Positions 1 through 7,350 of a stretch of 64,000 nt of DNA are shown here, one piece after another. Below the pieces are notes generated by a model that was not told the DNA's origin, made no database searches, and worked only from the letters and a program-made list of their open reading frames with translations. Within the stretch, counting starts at the first letter, position 1. Every line of letters begins with the position of its first letter. The DNA is taken from the NCBI RefSeq assembly GCF_000235605.1, contig NC_016584.1, positions 1,414,001 to 1,478,000 on the forward strand, read 5' to 3'. This DNA is from Desulfosporosinus orientis DSM 765. GTDB taxonomy: Bacteria; Bacillota; Desulfitobacteriia; Desulfitobacteriales; Desulfitobacteriaceae. A program made the translations under genes and the position numbers.

Positions 1-929
1 CGGGTTGTGAAAGCAACGTCAAAGAAATTTACGATAAAACTTGGGAGCTGAGGAGAAATCGCGACAATGTCCTGATCTTTAATCAGTTTGGCGAATTGGG
101 CAACCATTTATGGCATTATGAAGTCACGGGTAATGCCATGCATGAGATTATTAAAGCGGAAGCCGGTGCCAAAGGAAAATTGGCTGGGGTCTGCTTGACA
201 TCAGGTTCAGCTGGAACTCTTGGCAGCGGAGACTACTTAAAGGATCAATATCCTCATGCCAAAATTGCGGTTGGTGAAGCCTTGCAATGCCCAACCTTGC
301 TGAACAATGGTTTTGGTGATCACAGAATCGAGGGAATCGGGGATAAACATATTCCCTGGATTCATAATGTTAAAAATACGGATATGGTCATTGCTATTGA
401 TGACAATGACAGTTTGGGACTGTTCCGTCTCTTTAATGAACAAGCCGGACAAGACTATTTACGAGAGCAGGGCGTATCAGAAGATGTTATTGCCAAGCTT
501 CCCTGGGTAGGAATTTCCGGAGCAGCCAATATCTTATCCTGCATTAAGTTTGCTAAGTACTACGAGTTAACTGAGGATGATATTGTCATCACCGTACTTA
601 CAGACTCTGCTGAAATGTATCAATCCCGACTCCAGGAGATGGAAGAAGAACGCGGCAAAGCTTATAGCAATCTCCATGCAGCCGTAGATCATAACAGAAA
701 CATCTTGGGTGTGCGGACGGATTCCATGGAAGAGTTAACCTATCAGAGCAAGAAGCGTATTCATAATCTCAAGTATTACACTTGGATTGAACAACAAGAG
801 TATGATTTGGATGAACTGAATGCCCAATGGTATGATTATGACAACTACTGGGGCAGACTGCATCAAATGGCGCCTGAACTGGATCAATTAATTGAAAAGT
901 TCAATGAAATGACGGGTTTATCAAAGTAG
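1..929 (+). CDS. PLP-dependent cysteine synthase/lyase-like enzyme (5' truncated by window edge)
   Basis: The reading frame is open from base 3, so the gene enters from outside the window; the internal TTG at 96 is not a credible start. The visible 308 residues or so look like the C-terminal part of a fold-type II PLP enzyme (cysteine synthase/threonine dehydratase superfamily), including a glycine/serine-rich phosphate-cradle-like stretch (TSGSAGTLGSGDYL) and a later GISGAANI segment. Enzymes of this kind occur as uncharacterised members of anaerobic purine gene clusters, which fits the genes downstream. The PLP lysine would lie upstream of the window. A strong hairpin terminator follows, so it ends its own transcript. 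The substrate is unknown; a lyase acting on a ureido- or amino-acid intermediate is possible, but that is inference. Confidence 0.7.
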   Translation, partial: GCESNVKEIYDKTWELRRNRDNVLIFNQFGELGNHLWHYEVTGNAMHEIIKAEAGAKGKLAGVCLTSGSAGTLGSGDYLKDQYPHAKIAVGEALQCPTLLNNGFGDHRIEGIGDKHIPWIHNVKNTDMVIAIDDNDSLGLFRLFNEQAGQDYLREQGVSEDVIAKLPWVGISGAANILSCIKFAKYYELTEDDIVITVLTDSAEMYQSRLQEMEEERGKAYSNLHAAVDHNRNILGVRTDSMEELTYQSKKRIHNLKYYTWIEQQEYDLDELNAQWYDYDNYWGRLHQMAPELDQLIEKFNEMTGLSK

Positions 930-963
930 TCTGCTAATAAAAGAATATGTAATCTCTAATAAT

Positions 964-1004
964 AGAGGCAGAGGTTCTTGCACAGGAACCACTGCCTCTT
1001 TTTT
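964..1004 (+). terminator. Rho-independent terminator after the PLP enzyme
   Basis: The near-perfect inverted repeat AGAGGCAGAGGTTC / GGAACCACTGCCTCT with a 7-nt loop is followed by a run of six T. It sits between the stop at 929 and the next gene start at 1020. Confidence 0.85.
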
Positions 1005-1019
1005 GAAAGGATGATAGGT

Positions 1020-2399
1020 ATGTCCCTATTGATAAAAAATGCCTCCTTTGTTATCACTTTTAATGATCGTGATGAAGTTCTTGAAAAGGCTGACGTTCTT
1101 ATAGAAGGTCAAAAAATCATTGCTGTAGGAAAGGATCTGTTTTTTAATTTGACAGAGAAACCTCAGGTGATTGATGCTCAGGGAATGGCTGTTCTTCCGG
1201 GATTGGTTAACACCCATCACCACCTTTATCAAACTCTGTTTCGCGGACTTCCTGAAGTTCAAGGAATGCCGTTATTTTACTGGCTCGTCAATCTCTATGA
1301 GTTTTGGCGTCATATCATCCCCGACGCCGTCTATTATGGGGCCATGGTAGGTTTTAGCGAACTTTTGCGTACCGGCTGTACCTTGACCACTGATCACCAT
1401 TATGTTTTTCCAAGAGGGCGAGCCAGCCATTTTATTGATACTCAAATTACTGCTGCTCAAGAGATTGGAATTCGCTTTCATGCGACTCGTGGATCCATGT
1501 CCTTAGGTAAGAGCGAAGGAGGATTACCCCCTGATGAAGTGGTTCAAGATGAAGAGACTATTCTCAGAGATTCTCAGCGACTGATAGAGACCTATCACGA
1601 TCCCTCTGATTTTGCCATGATTCGATTAGCGTTGGCACCTTGTTCTCCTTTTTCAGTTAGCTTGGATTTAATGCGGGAATCCCAGATTTTAGCCAACGAA
1701 AAAGGAGTCATGCTGCATACCCATTTAGCTGAAACACTGGATGAAGAAGCATTTTGCTTAGAACGCTATGGACGCCGGCCTGTGGAACTGATGGAAGATG
1801 TAAATTGGATTGGCGAGAATGTATGGTTTGCCCATGCCATTCATCTCAACCGGCGGGAAATTGATTTATTAGCTCGGAGTGGGTCGGGGGTAGCTCATTG
1901 TCCCAGTTCAAACATGAAACTCGGCAGCGGGATTTGTCCTACTTCGGATTTGTTTAAAGCAGGCGTGAAGTTAGGGATCGCTGTAGACGGAAGTGCTAGC
2001 AATGACGGGTCAAATATGTGGGAAGAAGTCCGCAGAGCTTATTTACTTAATCATCTTCGTTATAAAGATGAAGGGCTTTCTGCCTACGAAACCTTAAAAT
2101 GCGCTACACGTGGAGGAGCGGATGTTCTCGGCAGGCCCGATACAGGACGTATAGAAGCGGGGAAAGCAGCGGATGTTATACTGATGGATCTGAAGGACGT
2201 AGCCTATGCAGGATCCCACGATCCTTTGGTATCCATTGTCTGCTGCGGGAATCAGAGCATTGTGGATACGACCATTGTCAATGGCAAGGTCGTTGTGCAA
2301 AAAGGGCAGCTTCTGACTCAAAATACTGAGGAAATTCGGAAAAAGGCTCATCAGGTTGCCTGTGAAATTGTCCAAAAGGAACGGGGGCTGAAGAAGTAA
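1020..2399 (+). CDS. Amidohydrolase, 8-oxoguanine deaminase-like
   Basis: A 459-residue cytosolic metal-dependent hydrolase of the amidohydrolase superfamily (TrzN/AtzB/guanine deaminase branch). Visible motifs in order are NTHHHLYQTLFRG (metal-binding HxH plus the conserved downstream block), HTHLAE, HAIHL, the AHCPSSNMKLGSG block and a DGSASNDGSNM segment carrying the metal-binding Asp. The long FYWLVNLYEFWRH insert after the first motif matches my memory of the 8-oxoguanine deaminase family. The likely reaction is deamination of 8-oxoguanine or guanine to urate or xanthine. The start chosen is ATG 1020, 9 nt after AAAGG; ATG 1011 abuts that site and upstream TTGs have none. It probably feeds the purine pathway of the window. 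The exact substrate is unproven. Confidence 0.85.
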   Translation: MSLLIKNASFVITFNDRDEVLEKADVLIEGQKIIAVGKDLFFNLTEKPQVIDAQGMAVLPGLVNTHHHLYQTLFRGLPEVQGMPLFYWLVNLYEFWRHIIPDAVYYGAMVGFSELLRTGCTLTTDHHYVFPRGRASHFIDTQITAAQEIGIRFHATRGSMSLGKSEGGLPPDEVVQDEETILRDSQRLIETYHDPSDFAMIRLALAPCSPFSVSLDLMRESQILANEKGVMLHTHLAETLDEEAFCLERYGRRPVELMEDVNWIGENVWFAHAIHLNRREIDLLARSGSGVAHCPSSNMKLGSGICPTSDLFKAGVKLGIAVDGSASNDGSNMWEEVRRAYLLNHLRYKDEGLSAYETLKCATRGGADVLGRPDTGRIEAGKAADVILMDLKDVAYAGSHDPLVSIVCCGNQSIVDTTIVNGKVVVQKGQLLTQNTEEIRKKAHQVACEIVQKERGLKK

Positions 2400-2417
2400 T
2401 TCTGACGGCAGTCATTG

Positions 2418-2447
2418 TTGACGGTAAAATTATTTCGGGACTATAAT
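2418..2447 (+). promoter_or_regulatory. Putative sigma-A promoter for the cobW-like gene
   Basis: TTGACG at 2418-2423 and TATAAT at 2442-2447 are separated by 18 nt, about 60 bases upstream of the start at 2510. Both hexamers are near consensus. Confidence 0.6.
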
Positions 2448-2509
2448 GGTTATGTCTACTATATAACACAAGCATTAGGTCGATGCGAATAATCTTAAGG
2501 AGTCAAAGA

Positions 2510-3142
2510 ATGAATATTCTACTTTTTGGTGGATTCTTAGGTTCAGGAAAAACGTCGATCATTTTACAGGCGGCAAAGTACCTCGTTCCAAGAATTGAAG
2601 AAACGGGCTCAGGGCATACCGGGGACGATGAAAATCCCTCCCTAATCATCATCGAAAATGAAGTTGGGGGGGCGGGAATTGACGATAAAATTCTTAAAGA
2701 TGAAGGACTTAATGTCAGAGAACTTTTTGCCGGCTGCATTTGCTGTACTTTAAATGCGGAGCTTAACCTGTGTCTTGAAGAGATTCAGGAGGAATTTTCT
2801 CCTAAGTGGGTGATTATTGAGACGACAGGAATGGCTTACCCTGATAGAATCTCGGAATCTATTAAAAAGTATGGAGAGGGTATTGAAAGCATAGCCACAA
2901 TCGTGGTAGCAGATGCGGAACGATGGGAGGAACTGGTGTTAGCCTTTCCGGGATTGATTAAAGGTCAAGTTGCCCATGGGGATGTCATCTTTCTGAATAA
3001 AATTGAAAGTATAGAAGCTGAGTATGCAGCTGTGGTTACGGATAAGGTCAAGGAGTTAAATCCTGAAGCTCTTTTCTTTGCAGTTTCCGCTCATCAGGAG
3101 ATCGATGTTCAAATATGGGATAAGGTGGTGTTTGGAAAATGA
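2510..3142 (+). CDS. CobW/COG0523-family GTPase (putative metallochaperone)
   Basis: A 210-residue protein with only the N-terminal G domain of the CobW/HypB/UreG class. It has a P-loop GGFLGSGKTS (about residues 7-16), the family CxCC metal-binding motif in GCICCT (Cys76, Cys78, Cys79), and a NKIE guanine-specificity motif near residue 165. The usual CobW C-terminal domain is absent; its place may be taken by the next gene, which overlaps by 4 bp (ATGA) and is therefore translationally coupled. COG0523 proteins insert or deliver metals (Zn, Co, Fe). The nearest candidate clients are the metal-dependent amidohydrolases of the cluster; this is inference. The start is ATG 2510 behind AAGGAG; the upstream in-frame ATG at 2483 lacks a site. 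Confidence 0.85.
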   Translation: MNILLFGGFLGSGKTSIILQAAKYLVPRIEETGSGHTGDDENPSLIIIENEVGGAGIDDKILKDEGLNVRELFAGCICCTLNAELNLCLEEIQEEFSPKWVIIETTGMAYPDRISESIKKYGEGIESIATIVVADAERWEELVLAFPGLIKGQVAHGDVIFLNKIESIEAEYAAVVTDKVKELNPEALFFAVSAHQEIDVQIWDKVVFGK

Positions 3143-3561
3143 GTGAACAGAGACATGACTATTTTCCTATGCATCCCTTCCAGCATTCCCACACAGGGGA
3201 AAACCCTGACCCAGAACCGGCGATTTTTTCCGAAACCAAAAGTTTAGAGCTTCTGCAAAGAGTGAACTCCGAAGCAATCCAACATGCCCTTACTCAATGG
3301 GTTGATGAGATCAAAGATTGGGCGAAAGACAATTCTTATTTAATTGGACACATTAAGATTTTTGCGGAAGGTCAAGAAAATTTATGGCTGTCTTCAACGG
3401 GCAAAGACATCCATGTCAAGCACTCTCCAGGGTGGCAGGATTCTTTATTAGATAAAATGACTCTTAGCGTAACAGCCATTATTTTTGGGCCAACAAAGAC
3501 CATTTTGGAGGAGGCAGCTCAAGCTAAGCTTCAGGTTATTTTAAAGAGCCTCGAAATCTAA
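3139..3561 (+). CDS. Unknown protein with His-rich N-terminus, partner of CobW-like GTPase
   Basis: A 140-residue protein starting inside the stop of the GTPase gene (ATGA overlap). I do not recognise a named domain. The first 20 residues contain four histidines (6, 12, 16, 18) and several aromatic residues, resembling the metal-binding His stretches seen between the G domain and the C-terminal domain of full-length CobW proteins. The rest (about 45-135) is predicted alpha/beta with a helix such as WVDEIKDWAKD and a beta-strand pair around residues 70-90, comparable in size to a CobW C-terminal domain. It is plausibly a split-off CobW C-terminal domain or a metal donor/acceptor; neither is proven. 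A terminator follows. Confidence 0.7.
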   Translation: MSEQRHDYFPMHPFQHSHTGENPDPEPAIFSETKSLELLQRVNSEAIQHALTQWVDEIKDWAKDNSYLIGHIKIFAEGQENLWLSSTGKDIHVKHSPGWQDSLLDKMTLSVTAIIFGPTKTILEEAAQAKLQVILKSLEI

Positions 3562-3601
3562 GAAAGAGATATGAAACTTAAGTCTAAAAACAGAAAATGG
3601 T

Positions 3602-3632
3602 AAAGCTCTCCTAAGGGAGAGCTTTTTTATTT
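3602..3632 (+). terminator. Rho-independent terminator after cobW-like pair
   Basis: AAGCTCTCC-taa-GGGAGAGCTT followed by TTTTTAT: a 9-10 bp stem with a tiny loop and a U-tract. Confidence 0.9.
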
Positions 3633-3693
3633 AATAAGTTTATCTTTGTAGTTCAGTGCAACAATGGCGGTACCCTGAACCGCTTCTGAAAAG

Positions 3694-3710
3694 TTGGCAT
3701 GAAAATTGCA
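3694..3710 (+). promoter_or_regulatory. Sigma-54 (-24/-12) promoter of dpaL
   Basis: TGGCAT at 3695-3700, five spacer bases, and TTGCA at 3706-3710 match the consensus TGGCAC-N5-TTGCW in both sequence and spacing. It lies about 140 bases before the dpaL start, with no other gene between. The sigma-54 activator gene is directly downstream of dpaL. Confidence 0.85.
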
Positions 3711-3849
3711 TAAATAACTCTAGGCAGACTGATTTTGAAATGGTTTTTAGGGGGAGATATAAGGTCAATAGACAAACAAGAAATTGTTTTTTTAATACCG
3801 TATTAAATGTCTTATTTTATTCCAAAATATTAAAAAGGAGAGACTAAAA

Positions 3850-5073
3850 ATGAGTGACAAAATCAAATGGATTCAAAATAGCATGCAGAATAAAACTGGA
3901 ACGGGTGTTTCTACCGAACTTTTTAGCAAAAATGCTATCCAAAAAGCCATCAATTTTCATAGAACTTTTCCGGATTATCAGCCCACCCCCTTGCGTCAGC
4001 TCAATAGGCTGGCTAATAATTGGGGTGTTGGCGGCATTTATGTTAAGGACGAATCCTATCGTTTTGGTTTGAATGCCTTTAAAGCTCTGGGTGGGTCTTA
4101 TGCTGTCGGAAGATACTTGGCGAAACGGCTTAACAAAGATATCAGTGAGCTGCCTTTTGAAGTTTTGACATCCCCTGAGGTCAAAGAACAATTGGGGGAT
4201 ATAACCTTTGCCACGACAACGGATGGTAACCATGGCCGGGGGATAGCCTGGACAGCTCGACAATTACGTCAAAAATCAGTAGTTTATATGCCTAAGGGTT
4301 CTTCCCAATATCGACTGGAAAGAATTCAATCTGAGGGCGCTTTCGCTGAGATTACGAATTTGAATTATGATGATGCAGTACGTATGACGGCTGTTGAAGC
4401 TGAAAAGCATGGCTGGGTTGTGGTTCAAGATACAGCTTGGGAAGGGTATGAGGAAATTCCAAGCTGGATTATGCAGGGCTATGGGACTATGTCCGCAGAA
4501 GCCTTAGAACAACTGAATAGTTTTGGAATCGAGAAGCCTACCCATATTTTTGTCCAGGCGGGGGTTGGTGCTTTGGCAGGATCTGTACAAGGATATTTTG
4601 CTTCAATCTTTAAAGAGGCTCGTCCTAAGACTATCATTGTCGAGGCTGATCAAGCGGATTGTCTCTATAAATCTGCCCTTGCAGCCGACGGAAAACCACG
4701 GGTTGTGGGCGGAGATATGGCAACAGTTATGGCAGGACTCGCCTGTGGAGAGCCTAACCCTATAGGTTGGAATATTCTCAGGGATTACAGTGACTTGTTT
4801 GTGTCTTGTCCGGACTGGGTAGCGGCAAAAGGAATGCGGGTGCTTGCCAATCCATTGCTTGGGGATCCTAAAGTGATTTCCGGGGAATCCGGTGCTGTAA
4901 CCGCCGGTTTGCTTAGTGCCTTTTTGACTGGCGATGCCTTCAAGGAAGCACGAGAAGCTCTTGAGTTAAATGAAAAATCTCAAATCTTACTCTTCAATAC
5001 CGAAGGAAATACAGATCCCTTTAAATATCGCAGTATTGTTTGGGATGGAGAATTGCCGTCGGCAGGACGTTAA
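3850..5073 (+). CDS. dpaL: Diaminopropionate ammonia-lyase
   Basis: A 407-residue PLP enzyme (E. coli YgeX/DpaL family) that converts 2,3-diaminopropionate to pyruvate and two ammonia in the cytosol. The PLP lysine is Lys78 in NAFKALGGSYA; TTDGNHGRG is the family N-terminal-domain loop; QAGVGALAGS is the phosphate-binding glycine loop; SGESGAVTAGL is typical of the C-terminal part. The length equals the family norm (about 400). The start ATG 3850 follows AAAAAGGAGAG with good spacing. It is transcribed alone from a sigma-54 promoter and ends at a terminator. In purine catabolism it would be the last step, giving pyruvate from the diaminopropionate skeleton produced by YgeW/YgeY; the enzyme identity is well supported and the pathway placement is from neighbours. 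Confidence 0.95.
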   Translation: MSDKIKWIQNSMQNKTGTGVSTELFSKNAIQKAINFHRTFPDYQPTPLRQLNRLANNWGVGGIYVKDESYRFGLNAFKALGGSYAVGRYLAKRLNKDISELPFEVLTSPEVKEQLGDITFATTTDGNHGRGIAWTARQLRQKSVVYMPKGSSQYRLERIQSEGAFAEITNLNYDDAVRMTAVEAEKHGWVVVQDTAWEGYEEIPSWIMQGYGTMSAEALEQLNSFGIEKPTHIFVQAGVGALAGSVQGYFASIFKEARPKTIIVEADQADCLYKSALAADGKPRVVGGDMATVMAGLACGEPNPIGWNILRDYSDLFVSCPDWVAAKGMRVLANPLLGDPKVISGESGAVTAGLLSAFLTGDAFKEAREALELNEKSQILLFNTEGNTDPFKYRSIVWDGELPSAGR

Positions 5074-5095
5074 TTTGTGTTTTTAAGGTTCATTA

Positions 5096-5142
5096 GGGAA
5101 GCACATCTTCTAGTTTTAGATAGGTGCTTCCTTTCCTTGTTT
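5096..5142 (+). terminator. Terminator after dpaL
   Basis: GGAAGCAC and GTGCTTCC form an 8-bp (extendable) stem around a ~19-nt loop, followed by the T-rich TTTCCTTGTTT. Confidence 0.75.
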
Positions 5143-5240
5143 AAATGCTTTATTCTTTTTAGCAATGATGTAAGATATAAGCAATATGGCAAATAGTTGT
5201 ATATAATGTAGGTTAAAGCAAATAATATGAGGTGTAAAGC

Positions 5241-7016
5241 ATGTTGTATTACCTGCGCGATATTAAAAGTACAGTCCAGCAAACTGCCGATGCAATCGCT
5301 GCTGCCTTGAAAATTGAAGTTGAAATTGCGGATGTGGATTTAATACGGGTTGCCGGAACAGGAAAGTACCGAAGCCAGTGCGGCTCTCCGATGATGGATG
5401 GCTTTGTCTATCAGCATGTTATGAAAACAGGAATACCTGTAATCATTGACAATCCTGGATTCAACGAATTGTGTCAGCCTTGTTCCCGTAAAGGAAATTG
5501 TATGGAGTTTGCCGAAGTTGCAATACCCATACGCGTGGACGACAAAATTATCGGGGTTATCGGTTTAGTCAGTTTCGATGAGGAGCAAACGCAGCGGTTG
5601 TTGGATAATAAGCAATCTTTGCTGCTATTCTTAGAGAAAATGGCTGACCTGTTAGTCGGTAAAGCTGCGGAAATTCAACAAAATCATGATCGAGAGGTAT
5701 TAACAAGCCAATTAGTAACAGTATTGAACCTGTTGCGTGATGGGATTTTGTTGGTAAACGATCAGCAGCAAGTAACCCATCATAATACTTTAGCTGGAAA
5801 ACTATTAGACATAGAGGCGCAGCCGGAACAGGCTTTATATTTGTATCACTTGTTGGATAACAAGAAATTATGGCTTGCAGTAGAGCGAGGTGAAACGTTT
5901 TCTGGAAACATTCAAGGGAAAAGAGTCGCTACTCAACTGTATTGTGACGTAATGCCTATCAAAAAGCATGGAACCATTGAAGGTGCTGTCATAACCTTAA
6001 GAGATTTTCAGCAAATTAAGAAGCTGGTTAAAGCGGCTACTGTGAATGATATTGAAACCCATTTTTCACAGATTGTCGGGGATTCGAGGAAAATGAAAGA
6101 GTTAAAGGCTATGGCTTTGCACGTAGCGCCCAGTAAAGCGACGCTCCTAATACAGGGGGAAAGCGGAACCGGAAAAGAGCTTTTGGCCAGGGCGATTCAC
6201 CAGAGCAGTAAACGTAAAGGGCACGCTTTTATAGCGATTAACTGCGGTGCTATCCCGGAAAATTTGCTGGAAAGTGAATTGTTTGGATATGAAGAAGGGT
6301 CTTTCACCGGCGCCAAACGAGGCGGAAAACTTGGAAAGTTTGAGCTGGCTCACAATGGTACACTTTTTTTAGACGAAATAGGGGACATGCCTCTTCATTT
6401 ACAGGTTAAAATCCTGCGAGTTTTGCAGGAAAGAAGGGTAGAGCGCATCGGCAGCAATCGTTCAATCCCTGTGGATGTTCGTGTTATAGCGGCTACTCAC
6501 AGAGATTTGGAGAATATGGTCAAGACGGGCGAATTTCGCGAAGACCTTTATTATCGTCTGAATGTCATACCTCTTACAATTCCGCCCTTGCGTGAGCGAC
6601 TGGAAGATGTACCAATACTAACTCAATTTTATTTGGATTACTACTCCGTGGTAACGGATAGGTCTGTTAGCGGAATTACACCAGAGGCGATAGAAATTCT
6701 CTCACGCTATCATTGGCCGGGTAATGTCCGTGAACTAGGGAATGTAATTGAATACTGTGTAACTATGGTGGCAGGGGGAATGATTACAGCTGACACCATG
6801 CCCCAACGTATTAAAGTAGAGCAAGAAGCTGAGATGCAAAATCCCTCATCGTTAAACTTGAAGGTATTAGAACGGGAAACCATCAAGAAAGCATTAACGC
6901 TCATTAATGCAGAGGGGCATAAAGAGGATGCAGCAAAATTATTGGGGATCAGCAGAGCCTCACTCTACCGTAAAATCAAGGAGTACGGAATTGGAGAAAA
7001 CAGGACATTCAGCTAA
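5241..7016 (+). CDS. Sigma-54-dependent transcriptional activator with Cys-containing GAF-like sensor
   Basis: A 591-residue enhancer-binding protein. Residues about 5-140 form a GAF-like sensor with four cysteines (47, 78, 81, 87; CQPCSRKGNC contains three), suggesting a metal or Fe-S/redox site. Residues about 155-260 look like PAS. The AAA+ domain has Walker A GESGTGKE (306-313), a GSFTGA sigma-54 contact loop (353-358; Ser in place of the common Ala) and Walker B FLDEIGD. A Fis-type helix-turn-helix (AAKLLGISRASLYRKIKEYG) is at the C-terminus. The start ATG 5241 follows TGAGGTG. It sits between two consensus sigma-54 promoters (dpaL and ygeY), so it most likely activates purine catabolic genes in response to a ligand or redox signal; the signal is unknown. 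Confidence 0.93.
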   Translation: MLYYLRDIKSTVQQTADAIAAALKIEVEIADVDLIRVAGTGKYRSQCGSPMMDGFVYQHVMKTGIPVIIDNPGFNELCQPCSRKGNCMEFAEVAIPIRVDDKIIGVIGLVSFDEEQTQRLLDNKQSLLLFLEKMADLLVGKAAEIQQNHDREVLTSQLVTVLNLLRDGILLVNDQQQVTHHNTLAGKLLDIEAQPEQALYLYHLLDNKKLWLAVERGETFSGNIQGKRVATQLYCDVMPIKKHGTIEGAVITLRDFQQIKKLVKAATVNDIETHFSQIVGDSRKMKELKAMALHVAPSKATLLIQGESGTGKELLARAIHQSSKRKGHAFIAINCGAIPENLLESELFGYEEGSFTGAKRGGKLGKFELAHNGTLFLDEIGDMPLHLQVKILRVLQERRVERIGSNRSIPVDVRVIAATHRDLENMVKTGEFREDLYYRLNVIPLTIPPLRERLEDVPILTQFYLDYYSVVTDRSVSGITPEAIEILSRYHWPGNVRELGNVIEYCVTMVAGGMITADTMPQRIKVEQEAEMQNPSSLNLKVLERETIKKALTLINAEGHKEDAAKLLGISRASLYRKIKEYGIGENRTFS

Positions 7017-7075
7017 GTATTGCTTTGAAACCCAGTCCATTTACCCTTAGGATAGTGTTTCAAAGCTAGACGTTT

Positions 7076-7090
7076 GTATCAAAATGAGAC
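7076..7090. promoter_or_regulatory. Putative enhancer site 1 (imperfect palindrome)
   Basis: GTATCAAAATGAGAC has the same 7-1-7 architecture and right half (TGAGAC) as the perfect palindrome 81 bp downstream. Both lie about 100-180 bp upstream of the sigma-54 promoter, where activator sites usually are. Binding is inferred. Confidence 0.45.
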
Positions 7091-7156
7091 TAATTCCGAA
7101 GATTGTCGAATTGGCAGGGGTTCCCGAATTTTTGTACTTGAAGTTTTCCAGATGGC

Positions 7157-7171
7157 GTCTCAAGTTGAGAC
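7157..7171. promoter_or_regulatory. Putative enhancer site 2 (perfect palindrome)
   Basis: GTCTCAA-G-TTGAGAC is a perfect 15-bp palindrome about 85-95 bp upstream of the -24 element of the ygeY promoter, a normal distance for a sigma-54 activator site. Confidence 0.5.
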
Positions 7172-7253
7172 TGAGGCGTTGACCAGAACATAAGAATTGC
7201 AGGAATAATAGGTCAAAAGTAAGGGAAAAATGATTTTTTTTATACAATGCTTT

Positions 7254-7269
7254 TGGCATAGTTTTTGCA
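7254..7269 (+). promoter_or_regulatory. Sigma-54 (-24/-12) promoter of ygeY-ygeW-arcC
   Basis: TGGCAT at 7254-7259, spacer AGTTT, and TTGCA at 7265-7269: exact spacing and near-consensus elements, identical in both blocks to the dpaL promoter. It lies 82 bases before ygeY. The rest of the 7017-7350 gap holds only the two palindromes annotated separately. Confidence 0.88.
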
Positions 7270-7350
7270 ACTGTAAAGATTACGTAAACAAAATGATTGG
7301 TTATCAATCAGCACTAATTTAAGAGTATTGAAAGGGGATTATATTCAAAC

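Noticed and set aside
3656-3847. 63-residue open frame before dpaL
   Set aside because: No ribosome site or recognisable product; it runs across the sigma-54 promoter and untranslated leader of dpaL.
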